From positions 318,003,919 through 318,067,918 of the forward strand of contig CM077643.1 of assembly GCA_039707465.1 (NCBI GenBank): a stretch of DNA of 64,000 nt, read 5' to 3'. A program made the position numbers and the translations under genes. Position 1 is the stretch's first letter; each line of letters opens with the position of its first letter. The stretch is from Rhabdophis nuchalis (Eukaryota; Chordata; Lepidosauria; Squamata; Natricidae). The notes below the pieces were generated by a model. It was not told the origin of the DNA. It saw only the letters and a program-made list of their open reading frames with translations, and ran no database searches. Shown here piece after piece: positions 35,937 through 47,569 of the stretch.

Positions 35937-36492
35937 GCTGTGGTGGCCCAGAGGTTAGACTGCAGTATTTCATGCTAACTACTGCTCATTAGAGGGGACG
36001 GGGTGGCTCAGTGGCTAAGACACTGAACTTGTCGATCAGAAAGGTCAGCAGTTTGAATCCTTAGCACCACGTAACTGAGTGAGCTCTCATTACTTGTCCC
36101 AACTTCTGCCAACCTAGCAGTTTGAAAGCATGTAAGAATGCAAGTAGAAAAATAGGGATCACCTTTGGTGGGAAGGTAACAGTGTTCCGTGCACCTTTGA
36201 CATTTAGTCATGCTGGCCATATGACCACGGAGACGTAATTGGACAGCGCTGGCTCTTCGGCTTTGAAACGGAGATGAGTACTGCCCCCTAGAGTCGGGAA
36301 TGACTAGCACATATGTGCAAGGGTAACCTTTATCTTTAACTCCTCACTGCCAGGAGTTCAATCCTAATTGGTTCAGCCTTCCATCCTTCCAAGGTTGGTA
36401 AAATGAAGATCCAGATTGTTGGGGGCAATATGCTGATTCTGTAAACCGCTTAGAGAGGGCTATAAAGCAGTAGATAAGTCTAAGTGCTATTA
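35937..36492 (+). mobile_element. Sauria SINE interrupted by another SINE
   Basis: Left piece 'gtggtggcccagaggttag' (35937-35990). Right piece from about 36341 ('ctgccaggagttcaatcct') to 36492 with 'ttgggggcaatatgctgat' and 'gataagtctaagtgctatt'. Short imperfect repeats actgctcatt/actcctcact flank the inner element and may be its target duplication. Confidence 0.85.
35993..36335 (+). mobile_element. tRNA SINE (snake-type), full length, nested
   Basis: Head 'ggggtggctcagtggctaag' with B box 'cagtttgaatcctt'. Body 'ccaacctagcagtttgaaag', 'tttggtgggaaggtaacagt' and 'gctggctcttcggctttgaa'; tail 'atatgtgcaagggtaacctt'. Best complete reference copy of this family in the window. Confidence 0.9.
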
Positions 36493-37482
36493 CGATCCCT
36501 GTTGTTTCATAGCTACGTGCCTCATGTCTAACATTTACATCCTGCAATTCAAATGGATATAGATGTGCACCATACTGATACAAGTTTAATTGACACTGAT
36601 TTTGAATAAATAGTAAGGAAGTCTCACTAGACGCTGAATTGCATATCTTGGGGATATCAGCCCAATGTAAGAATCTTCCTAGAGAAAAGGAGGAACAGTA
36701 GAGAAACTTCAGTTCTAACAAATATAGGTCAGCTCAGATTATTTGGTATCTCCAGACTATTTACTTAATGATTGGAGTAATTAGAAGAGTCTATTACCTG
36801 CAGTTTCACTGAAGCAAATCAGCAGTGCACAAATTTTTTCTTTTTTCAAAGGCACAGGTATGGAACAATGTCATAACCCAAGTGCTGAAAAGTCTATTGT
36901 CTGATCACAAGGGTTTTTCCCCCAATGTTATACTCAACTTTAGATGAAACACCCAAACAATTTTATGCTTATAAATTCGCTGACATCCTAAATTGTAATT
37001 AATATTGATAGAACGCTTTTTTCTCTTTCTCTTTTCAACACTTTAAGTTATCTAAATAATTAATGTCAGTAATCTTCCATTAATATTGCATAAACATCAC
37101 TGAATCGAAACAATACAATGTATGAGATTTACAACAGCATAATAAAAAGGAAACAAAAGAAGCTTGTCACAGTATCATCTATGTTAATGAAATAGAGTAT
37201 TTTAAATACTTTTTTCTCATTTTTTTTAGAGATTGGATAGGTCAAGTGCTTTGGAATAAGAATTCCTATACTGTGATTTCTGAATATTCCATGCAGAAAT
37301 CCTTGTATTTCCTCCTATCAGAAGTTGGTAATTATTAATGCTATTTGTTCTTTTGATGTTATGGCATGGAATGAGGACATTGTATTTACTTAGATGATGT
37401 ACATACAAAATTTAGGTCAGGCATCTTTTTCATTTGACCTATGGCAATAACAATGTATGAATATCCCAATTAATATGATATG
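36493..37482. other. no recognised feature
   Basis: AT-rich sequence without recognisable repeats. Confidence 0.5.
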
Positions 37483-37870
37483 AAATACAATAGCCGAGTT
37501 GGAAGGGACCTTGGAGGTCTTCTAGTCCAACCTCCTGCCTAGGTAGGAAACCCTATACCGGTTCAGACAAATGGCTATCCAACATATTCTTAAAGACTTC
37601 CAGTGTTGGGGCATTCACAACTTCTGGAGGCAAGCTGTTCCACTGATTAATTGTTCTAACTGTCAGGAAATTTCTCCTCAGTTCTAAGTTGCTTCTCTCC
37701 TTGATTAGTTTCCACCCATTGCTTCTTGTTCTACCCTCAGGTGCCTTGGAGAATAGCTTGATTCCCTCTTCTTTGTGGCAACCCCTGAGATATTGGAACA
37801 CTGCTATCATGTCTCCCCTAGTTCTTCTTTTCAATAAACTAGACATATCCAGTTCCTGCAATCGTTCTTT
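37483..37870 (-). mobile_element. CR1 3' end with partly open ORF
   Basis: Tail 'aatacaatagccgagttgg'. On the minus strand codons 37553-37870 are open and encode ERLQELDMSSL, RTRGDMIAVFQYLRG, NLELRRNFLTVRTINQWNSL, LEVFKNMLDSHLSEPV, which is the C-terminus of the CR1 ORF2 protein. The upstream reverse transcriptase is missing, so no function is expected. Low divergence from the other young copies suggests recent insertion. Confidence 0.88.
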
Positions 37871-37882
37871 AAAAGCCTTTTG

Positions 37883-38035
37883 CTTCTTATCCAAGAAGCT
37901 TCTTCAGCTCTGACAGGATGGCTCTGACATTCCACACCATCCAGTCAGAGCTGAAGAAGCTTCTTGGATGAGAAGTGAAATGTCTTCAAAAAAACCCCCC
38001 AGAAAGTCCAGTTGCCTCTTGAAAAAGCACATTTG
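37883..38035 (+). repeat. hairpin followed by retroelement-like 3' sequence
   Basis: 32-bp arms (37883-37914 and 37944-37975) with one mismatch, arm core 'ccaagaagcttcttcagctc'. The right arm continues into 'gagaagtgaaatgtcttc' and 'agtccagttgcctcttgaaa', a phrase widespread in fish and reptile genomes at the 3' end of a retroelement whose class I cannot confirm. Confidence 0.6.
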
Positions 38036-38237
38036 GGACATTGTCAGTTTTCTTGTTAATAGCTTCTGCACCACCAATTATTTCTGAATGGAGACTGAGT
38101 GGCCATAGAGGGGTTGTGGTCTTATTGCTTATCTCAACAAAGCCTTATCCTGAGTATGGCAATCAATCTCCCTTTTAGGAATGTAAACTTTGCAGGACAA
38201 GATTCAATAATGAATGCTAGACAAGTCAGTGACTTCC

Positions 38238-38300
38238 GGCTGTGAAATTCTGGGAGTTGAAGTCCATACATCTTAAAGTTGCCAAGTTTGAGAAACACTG
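38238..38300. mobile_element. half copy of the palindromic hAT MITE
   Basis: 'aattctgggagttgaagtcc' to 'gccaagtttgagaaacactg' is the right half of the 11512 type. The left half is missing. Confidence 0.7.
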
Positions 38301-38335
38301 ATCTACAGCAAAATCTAGACATAAATAGAACAGAA

Positions 38336-39419
38336 CAGAACAGAATAACAGAGTTGGAAGGGATCTTGGACATCTTCTGGTCCAATCCCCTGCTTAGGCA
38401 GGAAACTCTACACCACTTCAGACAAATGGCTATCCAGCATCTTCTTAAAAACTTCCAGTGTTGGAGCATTCACAACATCTGGAGGCAAGTTGTTCCACTG
38501 ATTAATTGTTCTAACTGTCAGAAAATTTCTTCTTAGTTGTAAGTTGCTTAATTCCTTGATTGGTTTCCACCCATTGCTTCTTGTTCTACCCTCAGGTGCT
38601 TTGGACAATAGTTTGACTCACTCCTCTATGTGACATCCCTGAGATATTGGAACATGACTATCATGTCTTCCCTAGTTGTCCTTTTCATTAAACTAGACAC
38701 ACCCAGTTCCTGCAACCGTTCTTCATATGTAATCATCTTCATTGCTCTTCTCTACACCCTTTCTTGAATCTCCACATCTTTTCTACATCGTGGCGACCAA
38801 ACCTGAATGCAGTATTCCAAGTGGCCTTACCAAGGCATTATAAGTGGTATTAGCACTTCATGTGATCTTGATTCTATCCCTCTGTTTATGTAGCCTAGAA
38901 CTATGTTGGCTGTTTTGGCAGCTGCTGCACATTGCTGGCTCATATTTAAATGGTTGTCCACTAGAACTCCAAGATCCCTCTCACAGTGAGCAAGGTACCA
39001 CCTATACTGTACCTGTGAATTTTGTTTTTCTTGCCTAAATGTAGAAACTTACTCTTTTCACCATTGAATTTTTTTTAAATTAGATAGCGCCCAATGTTCA
39101 AGTTTGTCAAGATCCTTCTGTATCTTAAGCCTATCTTCTGGAGTGTTGGCTATTCCTGCCAGCTTGTTGTCATCTGCAAATTTGATGAGTTCCCTATTTA
39201 TTCCCTCATCCAAATCATTGATGAAGATGTTGAAGAGTACTGGGCCTAAAACAGAGCCTTGGGGGACTCCACTGCATACTTCCTTCCATGTAGATCCAGT
39301 TCCATTGAGGACTACACATTGAGTGTGCTTGGTCAGCCAGTTACGAATCCATCTGGTGGTGATGCTGTCTAACCCACTTTCTTCTACTTTATCTAGTAGT
39401 AGGTTATGGTCTATGTTCT
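38336..39419 (-). mobile_element. longer CR1 copy with AACAG tail
   Basis: About 1.08 kb. The 3' tail on the plus strand is AGAAC repeats at 38327-38345, then 'acagagttggaagggatctt'. The 5' part reaches RT-coding sequence ('tgggcctaaaacagagcctt', 'agccagttacgaatccatct'). Minus-strand frame pieces such as 38408-38608 encode the C-terminus, but the ORF as a whole is broken. Confidence 0.88.
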
Positions 39420-39451
39420 ATGATATGATATGATATGATATGATATGATAC
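39418..39451. repeat. (TGATA)n microsatellite
   Basis: Six TGATA units at the 5' boundary of the CR1 copy. Confidence 0.95.
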
Positions 39452-39499
39452 AATGTAATATTACACACACATGGACGAACATACACACACACACGTGGG

Positions 39500-39660
39500 A
39501 GGTATGGGTGAGCATCAGACATAAGTTGCTCCCGGTTTGGCCCAGATCGGGTGAACCAGTAGTGGCAGTTGCAGGAAGCTCCGCCCACCCCTCGGATGCT
39601 TCTGTGCACGCAAACTGGTAGCGCTGGGATTTGCTTCTGTGTATGCAAACTGGTTTTTAG
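39500..39660. mobile_element. fragment of the 'accggtt' MITE
   Basis: 'gtgaaccagtagtggcagtt', 'gaagctccgcccacccctc' and two near-copies of 'gcttctgtgcacgcaaactg' (39597 and 39632). Related to 3504-3858 and 44757-45005. Confidence 0.4.
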
Positions 39661-39734
39661 TTGATATTTTTCTTTTAACGACCCTGCAATCCTTTGCTTT
39701 GGGGTGGTTTCTGGGCAACTAATTATAATCGAAC

Positions 39735-39895
39735 ATTTACTGGCTTGATGCCATCCTGACGCCTAAGCGGAGTTCGCAGCACGCGATTACTCATTGCGCC
39801 CAGGGAGAGAAATATCTGCCACTATCTAGAATCAAACTCACAGCCTCTTGATTGTGAGGGGAGAGCTCCACCTATAGGCCATGATGCTGATTGCA
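39735..39895 (-). mobile_element. tRNA-derived SINE
   Basis: Minus strand begins near 39895 with 'tggcctataggtggagctc' (A-box region) and 'tgtgagtttgattctag' (B box). Same head type as 8567-8640. Confidence 0.6.
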
Positions 39896-40417
39896 TGTTT
39901 TTTAGTTGAATACCATGTGAATATTGCATATGCACCTTTATTACAGTATATTGGTGCAAATGGATAGCTTAAAATCTGAAGCTACTTAAAAAAAAGAAAC
40001 TCATAATATTTCATCATAGAAAAATCTTTTACTTAGAGAATGAGTCAGTCAAGTCTTGTATACATTAATGAAAATGTAAAATCTGCCAGAGATATAGTAA
40101 TTTGGATTTGCAAGTATTCCAGATTTTTAAGCAAACAAACATTAAAGAGGATCTTTTTAAATATTGGTAATACATATTTCAATAAACATACTGCATTTAT
40201 TAAATATTTGGTCATAATAAAGGTTTTTTTAAAAAGTTTTGAACTTCTTTTAGCTCTGGTTGTGGATTGGATAATAATGGCTGAAGATTTTAATCAAGAT
40301 TTAGTTTGCAATACTCTAATGGAGAGTATTACAAGCTTATACAGGGTGTCTAATTTAGGGGCTTTTAAATACTTTGTACAGGTTTTTCCCCCCAGCTCAC
40401 TGACATGCACTGTTATA

Positions 40418-40848
40418 TAGGGGACTGGAGACTAAAACATATGAAGAACGGTTGCAGGAGCTGGGTATGTCTAGTTTGATGAAGAGAAGGACCAGGGGAG
40501 ACATGATAGCAGTGTTCCGATATCTCAGAGGGTGCCACAAAGAAGAGGGAGTCAAACTATTCTCCAAGGCACCTGGGGGCAGGACAAGAAGCAATGGGTG
40601 GAAACTAATCAAGGAGAGAAGCAACTTAGAACTAAGGAGAAATTTCCTGACAGTTAGAACAATTAACCTCTGGAACAGCTTGCCTCCAGAAGTTGTGAAT
40701 GCCCCAACCCTGGAAGTCTTTAAGAAGATGTTAGATAGCCATTTGTCTGAAATGGTATAAGGTTCCTGCCCACGCAGGGGGTTGGACTAGAAGACCTACA
40801 AGGTCCCTTCCAACTCTGCTATTGTATTGTATTGTATATTATTGCTTA
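40418..40848 (+). mobile_element. CR1 3' end with ORF2 C-terminus
   Basis: Starts 'ggggactggagactaaaaca' and ends 'aactctgctattgtattgta'. Codons 40434-40760 are open and read MQELGMSSLMKRRTRGDMIA..., LEVFKKMLDSHLSEMV, close to the 37483 and 63238 copies, which indicates a young burst. It lacks the catalytic domains. Confidence 0.88.
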
Positions 40849-41533
40849 TGCTTCATGGGAAAAATAAAAAAAAATTAAATAAGGAACTTTGTGGGGGGAG
40901 AAAAGGACACAAATGCAAGATCAGTTATGCTAAAATTATATAAAGCTTTTACAATTGCTAAATAGTAACTTAATTTTCTCTGACTACGTAACAGCAGATT
41001 CACTGAATTGTACAAAACCAAAGTACTGACATTTTACATTGCAGCCATTCAAATGACGTTTTTCTAATCTGCTTCAGTGAGACTGAAATAACTGTGATTT
41101 AAAAAAAAAAGATAAAAATCTTGCTGCTTGCGTAAGCTTTCATCCAATTTCCTGTTTAAATGTTGATGCCAAAATATTGAACTCTCATCCTAGTGCGTAG
41201 ATTAGTCATCCTACACATTCTGGTTTTATAAAGGTTTGCCAAGCATTTGATAATATTAGATTGATAATTGACATTGAAACAAAAGATTATGGAATGACAG
41301 AATGCAGAGACTGAGCACTGCTATCCTGTCAAGTGATTAAACAAGCACATACTCTTTTCTGATACTTCAATAACCCAGCTGAGAAGAAAAAAAATAAGGC
41401 TTTGTAACTATTTTTATGTACAGTAGATAGAAACTTTCTCACAGAGAACAGAGAAAAGAAGTAAAAGGGGGCTGAGTCCTGACAGGAAGAATTAAAATTT
41501 GAAAGTTTTGAGAAGTGACGGGTGAGGAACAGA

Positions 41534-41665
41534 GGTGGCATTCAGCCACTACCCTGAAACCGGTAGTGGAAATCGTAGTGCCCCCACTCTCTGCTGTCCC
41601 ATTTAAGCATGTTTTCAAGCCAAAGTGCATGCGCTCACATTTGCAAACCAGTAGGGAAAGTAAGT
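41534..41665. mobile_element. fragment of the 'accggtt' MITE
   Basis: 'gaggtggcattcagccacta' then 'gaaaccggtagtgg', and 'gcatgcgctcacatttgcaa'. Short diverged relative of 44757-45005. Confidence 0.4.
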
Positions 41666-41669
41666 TGCA

Positions 41670-42058
41670 GAAGAACGGTTGCAGGAACTGGGTATGTCTA
41701 GTTTAATAAAAGAAAGATTAGGGGAGACATGATAGCAGTGTTCAAATATCTCAGGGGTTACCACAAAGAAGAGGGAGTCTTTGTGGTATTCTCCAAAGCA
41801 CCTGAGGGCAGAACAAGAAGCAATGGGTGGAAACTAATCAAGGAGAAAAGCAACTTAGAACTGAGGAGAAATTTCCTGACAGTTAGGACAATTAATCAGT
41901 GGAACAGCTTGCCTCCAGAAGTTGTGAATGCCCCAATACTGCAAGTCTTCAAGAAGATGTTGGATAGCCATTTGTCTGAAATGGTATAGGGTTTCCTGCC
42001 TAGGCAGGGAGTTGGACTAGATGACCTCCAAGATCCCTTCCAACTCTGCTATTGTATT
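41670..42058 (+). mobile_element. CR1 3' end
   Basis: 'agaacggttgcaggaactgg' through 'aactctgctattgtatta'. The ORF2 C-terminus is open from 41729 to 41989 (MIAVFKYLRGYHKEEG..., SLPPEVVNAPILQVFKKML) with a small insertion ('gtctttgtgg') relative to other copies. Confidence 0.88.
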
Positions 42059-42147
42059 AAGTAAATACCACCCCACGTGAGGAACTATGTTTGGAGCTGT
42101 TGAAATTTTGTTTGTTCTGTGGTGACCTGGAGTGGAGAGATAAAACG

Positions 42148-42194
<47 letters not shown>

Positions 42195-42223
42195 AGGGAG
42201 GGAGGGAGGGAGGGAGGGAGGGA
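42148..42223. repeat. (GA)n(GGGA)n microsatellite
   Basis: About 20 GA units followed by nine GGGA units. Confidence 0.97.
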
Positions 42224-44756
42224 TCAAAGAAGATTGATGAAGACAATGTTCTATGAATGAAGGCAAATATACATGTCCCAGGATAATGTTCCAGGATCCA
42301 ATCTGAGTTGGTTATTCTTCCAAGCTTTCAGACTTGTGCTAGAGCCCATCCTCAGGGAACTTCTCTGTCTCCAAAATGTGTGCACTGGGCTATTCTATGC
42401 GAAGTGTTTATGTGGTGCTTTGTTGTGTGCTCTTTGAGTCTGAGAGATTGTCAGCCAAGCTTCATTAATGCCCTTATTCAAGTGTAAACAAGGATAAAAT
42501 TTGGATCAATAGCTATCTAGGCAATTGTAGCCTTCCCAAAGGTAGAAACTTTACTTTGTCAGTGGAGAAATAGATAACTTTGGACATGCAAACAGAAACC
42601 ACTGTTATGTTTCCATCCCTTTACGGCCAAAGTCAAAACATAAGGAAGAGGAAGGGGGGGAAAGTTTTCTCTAATGCTTAAATAATACGTATTTATGTTG
42701 CGTGACATCAAGTTTTATTGGTGAAAAATGCTTATCATGTTTCCATTATAAAAAAATTACAATTTTTAAAAATTGATCCATTGCTCAAGAGTCCAAAGCT
42801 CTCATGACATGGTTTCACTGAATAGAAAAGTGGCCTTTGATATGGTGCAGTGGAAATTTCAGGAAAAAAAGAGGGGTTGGGGAAAAGATTTTTGCTTTCT
42901 TTTTAGTAATTGATTGAATTTGAAGACTATTCATTCTATTATGTTTTATTACAAAAAGAATAATACCTTCATTGGTTGATATATTATGGGGAAATGTATT
43001 TCCTAATTTTTAATTTGATATTGAATTCATTGGCTTCCTTATTAGAGAACTAGTGAACTTTCTGAGAATAAGAGTGGTTGGTAAAAGTGTTCCAGCTGTT
43101 TTTATAGTCGGTTTTATGACCTGATATAAAGATGCTACTTGACCTTGCTGTTGGATCCAAGAGAAGGAAAACATGCAAGTTAAAATTATTTGGCTGGAAA
43201 AACAACAGCAACAAATCTAAATCAAAGACCTGAAATTTTTTGTTGCATTATCCATCATATTTTTGCACAAGTGGCAACATAATTTCTCTCCTTTATGCAA
43301 CAGAAAAACACATTTTGTTCTTACTCCTTATAAGCGTGTTCTAAAAGAAAGGCATGTATTATTCCTTTTAATGCCTCAGCTAGCCATTAGTGCTTTCAGA
43401 ATTAGAAAGATGGGGCCTTAACTAACATGAAAAAAGTCTCTTTGTTCCCAAACTGAAAGAAATGACATTCAGTGTTTATCCTAAAATTCCAATTTTGCTT
43501 TAGGTTTTCTAGGCAAAATTGAGATCATCATTACCAGCCGCAAGAGAGATCATCAGCCAGAAGCAATCATCAGTACATTTATTTCCATCAAATAATCCTT
43601 TCTGTTGCGGTTAATTATACTTCTGCTTTCCAATTCTACTGCAAAAAAATAAATAAAATAAAAATGCCCAATCAGAAACCTTGCCAATCTTTTCAATCTT
43701 ACAGTAGATTTTAAATGGCCCAGAGTGCATCTTATTTCCCCCCCCCTTTTCCACTTGAAGCTAAGGTAGACTCTAAAATGTTATTTGCCTAGAGATGGAT
43801 TCATTTGTTTTTTTTGTTTTTTGCTTTCAGTAGTAGACAGCTGGGGAGAGTTACAGCAGTACATTAGTTACAGTATTTGGTTTGGGAACAGCAGCAGGAA
43901 GAAACAAAATCCATTATGAGAGCAAACTCTACAGCCAACACTAATTAAAAATAGCTGCAAACTACTTATCAAAATGAATCTTCAGTTGTTTATGAGAAAT
44001 GGTAATACTGAACTTCATCAGAGTAACAAAATCAACATCGCTGTTCTGTTCTCCAACTAATATCACACACACTATAACACCAATTTAAATATACTACTAA
44101 CTAAGCTTAGTATCAGTCAAAATAAAAAATTTGACAAAGATATTCCAAAAGTCAGCCATTAGTGACTGAACACCAATATGACACTCCTGTTCCTGGCCAG
44201 CTCAACAGACATTGCAGCAGTAGGCCAATCTCTTCTTAAAATGGGACATTATAACTTATGTGACACTTGATGCATGACAGAACTCAGATAATGATCTTGA
44301 CTTTATTATACTGAGCAGCATCTTTACCCTTCTTAATTTTACTTTTCTCCAAGCTGTAGCTTATCAGCCGCTATACTACTCCAGTGAAGCCCTTAGCAAT
44401 TCAAACAAGGGAATAGTATCTTTTTGCTTTTGTTCTTATATCACAATGATTATGCACTGCAATGATAGGTCTTGGAGTGGCATTTGGGAGAGTGGAGTTA
44501 TTTCATTCCGTTAAATTGCCTGCTTTATTTGACTAATATCACATCAAAGTTTGATTGCATGATTTGACATGCAAATGGTAATTGCTCTCTGGTAACTTAC
44601 ACATATTCAGAGGGGAACATTAAAGTTCTTTCTTTCTGTGTGTGAGCCAGCAGTAAAATATAGCATTATAAATAGTACCAACTTCCTAGGTGATTAGTGA
44701 TTCCACCAGAAAGGAGAGGGGTGAATTTGTTCATTTTCCTTAAAGACAGTTGTGGG
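42224..44756. other. no recognised feature
   Basis: AT-rich, low-repeat DNA. 44440-44640 has a mixed-composition, TAAT/ATGCAAAT-containing stretch that might be regulatory; I have no firm evidence. Confidence 0.4.
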
Positions 44757-45005
44757 TTCCTACCAGTTTGGACCAGTTCAGCCGAGCCAGTAGTGATTTC
44801 ATGGCCTGGGTCACTGGAACTAGCAGCGACCCAGGCCTGCCACGCCCCTGAACTGGTTCTCTAGGTGGTGCCATAGGCGCCACCATCTTGGTTTTTGCTT
44901 CTGTGCATGTGCAGAACAATTTTTATTAAACTGCACATGCGTTCACAGCATGCATCAATCGCACGGCGCATTCACGAGCGAACCAGCAGTACTGACTACT
45001 GGAAA
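44757..45005. mobile_element. 'accggtt'-type MITE
   Basis: 'ggttcctaccagtttggacc' at the left and 'gcagtactgactactggaaa' at the right, with 'cctgccacgcccctgaactg' and 'caccatcttggtttttgct' inside. Confidence 0.45.
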
Positions 45006-45019
45006 CAGCAGTACGGACT

Positions 45020-45245
45020 GCTTAAAGGTAAAGGTTCCCCTCACACATATGTGCTAGTCCTTCCCGACTCTAGTGGGCATTGCTCATCTCCATTCCAAAG
45101 CCGAAGAGCCAGCGCTGTCCAAAGATGTCTCTGTGGTGACTAAATGCCGGCATGACTAAATGCCAAAGGTTCACGAAACGCTGTTACCTTCCGTCCAAAG
45201 GTAGCTTCTATTTTTCTACTTGCATTTCGAACTGCTAAGTTGACA
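45020..45245 (-). mobile_element. tRNA SINE (snake-type), head missing
   Basis: Plus strand 'taaaggttcccctcacacat' to 'cgaactgctaagttgacag' is the complement of the 36100-36335 body. The 3' end is complete and the tRNA head is absent. Confidence 0.85.
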
Positions 45246-46425
45246 GAAGATATACTTATTATTAACAATTAAATGTATACCCTTAAGAAACCTTGTTTCC
45301 TGTACAAAACTCTAACCCTAATCCTTTCCTGGACAAGATTCCTGTACAAAACAGCAAAACCTTAACATGATTAAAGTATTTACTCAGCCTTTTTCAATAC
45401 ACGTAGATCCCAATTAGTTTAGGTCAAGGTCTGAATAAGGTAGAAACTGGGGAAAGGTTCACCAATATAGCTTTTCTTAAAAAAAACAACCCTAAAATAT
45501 GTTGTAAGGATTCTTGGATACATTTGAAAATTGCCAGGTTTTGCTAATGACAATCTCTTTTTAAAAAATACCTGGGTTTTCTAATTTTTATTTTTATTTC
45601 TAGCTGATGAGGTTTGTAATAATAAAGCATCATCTTCCTACATGCTAAGTGTAATGGAATAGTGGAATAAAATGTGGAAAGATTCCAGAGTTATTAAAAA
45701 TAATGAAATGTCTTTCTTGATATGGAATTTGGTTAAATAATTCTGTAATTTATTCAGCTGCTAAGTGCATGTATTGACAAGTAACAGGGTAGGGAGGTGA
45801 ATGAACAAGAGATAAATCAGCCACAATTGCCTAAATAACAAAGCTTACACAGAATTAAAACTATTTTCTATAAAAAGCAGCTTTTATGAGACTATTGCAA
45901 TTCTAGCAATAGTCCCTTTAGCAACATTTCCTATTGAAAACATCTGTTGAAAATGAGTGTCATTAATGTAACGGGGTAGGTTAGGCAGGTTCTTTCAAAA
46001 TTAATCAAACAAATGAGCATAATGGACCTTCCTAACAAGGGCTGTTAAGAGCTCATGAGAATTGCCACATGGAAGTAACACAGACATTTGGACTTTGCTA
46101 TTGAAAAAAATGGAAGAAAATAGATACCCTCATTTAGAATTTCACAGCTGACATGGACGGAGATAAATGTAATACAAAATCCTGCTTTTGTAATTCTTAT
46201 GTGACCTATGCATAACGAATCAAGGGGAAAACTAGACTATGAGTCCCTTATGCCTGCGTGTCAGTTGGAGACTCATGAGTCATACTAATCATAGTCCTGA
46301 TCTTTTGGGTATCAGAATAAACAAGAGCAAATTGTCATAAATGAATTTTGCATTCTTTCTCTCTCACATATATACATGCATTCTGGTAACATTAGAGTGA
46401 CACAATGCAAGTATTCCTCCTAAGC
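45246..46425. other. no recognised feature
   Basis: No gene or repeat recognised. Confidence 0.5.
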
Positions 46426-46611
46426 CTGTGATGGCAAATCTATGGCACGTGTGCCACAGGTAGCACATGCAGCCATTTCTGAGGGCACACGAAGTGTTGC
46501 CCTGTCAGCTCCAGCACACATACTAAATTATGGGGGTGGGCATGCAAGCGTGCGCATAGCAAGCACACATATGCTTTTGCCACCCATGGCAAAAAAGGTT
46601 CACCATCACTG
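46426..46611. mobile_element. hAT-like MITE, complete
   Basis: Ends 'ctgtgatggcaaatc' and 'ggttcaccatcactg' are inverted. Flanks tcctaagc (46418-46425) and acctaagc (46612-46619) are an 8-bp duplication with one change. Interior 'ggcacgtgtgccacagg' is itself palindromic. Confidence 0.82.
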
Positions 46612-46953
46612 ACCTAAGCCATCAGGCAAAAATGATGGATTGAGTTCATAATTCAAGCCATGGACCGGAGTTTTACAGCTCTGACTAGCTTGGCATTAGA
46701 ATATCTCAGTCAATTATTACTTTCTTAAGTGTCTCATTTAGACTTTGTTTTTTGTTTTTTTAGATTTTTAACTGGCAATTTCATAACATATCTGTACTGA
46801 CTACTGTGGTAGGGGTGGGGTGGTTCATAGTACAAGGTTGTATTGGAACCCAACCCTCAAATTGGTCTTGGACCCTAACTGTACAATCAAGCTTCAAAGC
46901 AGAAAACAAGGAATGGATAGGAAATGATGGTAGGTTCATTATTCTTTATTATT

Positions 46954-47394
46954 CCATGGCTCGGGACCTAGCTATCTGCGGGATCGGATCCTGCCTCATA
47001 CATCCTCACGGCCGATTCGCTCCCACAGAGAGGGACTTCTCCGGGTGCCGTCCACTAGACATTGTCAGCGGGCGACACCCAGGGGAAGGGCTCTCTCTGT
47101 GGCGGGCCCAGCCCTCTGGAACGACCTCCCCCCCGATATCAGGACGACCACGGACCTCCGCTCCTTCCGTCTTAAATTAAAAACTCACTTTTTCTGTCTG
47201 GCCGGCCTAGGATAAGTCTCTCTGTCTTTGGGGTTTTTATTGGGAAATTAGTACTGTTTAGTTTTAATGGGGAAATTTTAGCGCATGTTATGTTTAATTT
47301 GTTTTTAGAATTGTTTGTATGTATTTATTGTTTTTATTCTACCTGTGCACCGCCCCGAGTCCCTGTGGGGAGAGGGTGCAGTTTTATAAATATT
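46954..47394 (+). mobile_element. L2 3' fragment with ORF C-terminus
   Basis: 'ccatggctcgggacctagct' corresponds to position 8099 of the intact L2. The last ~85 codons (RIRSHREGLLRVPST..., VAGPALWNDLPPDIRTTTDLRSFRLKLKTHFF in the proper frame) can be followed to a stop near 47213. A 3' UTR with stem-loop 'caccgccccgagtccctgtg' follows. The ORF is a remnant. Confidence 0.9.
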
Positions 47395-47397
47395 AAA

Positions 47398-47431
<34 letters not shown>

Positions 47432-47432
47432 T
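47395..47432. repeat. (ATT)n tail of the L2 copy
   Basis: About 12 ATT units directly after the L2 3' end. Confidence 0.95.
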
Positions 47433-47439
47433 AGTAATA

Positions 47440-47560
47440 TTAAGTTATTAAACTTATATGCATCCATCTCACTGTGAAGGGACTCTGGGCAGCTTACAAC
47501 ATCATAAAAGCAAGTACTAAACATTAAAAAATTAAAAATTAAAATAAACAGAGATTACAT
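47440..47560 (-). mobile_element. LINE 3' UTR, antisense, tail to tail with L2
   Basis: 'tatgcatccatctcactgtg' and 'gggactctgggcagcttaca' are the complement of a '...gtaagctgcccagagtccc...' LINE 3' end. Confidence 0.55.
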
Positions 47561-47569
47561 TTTGGTTTT

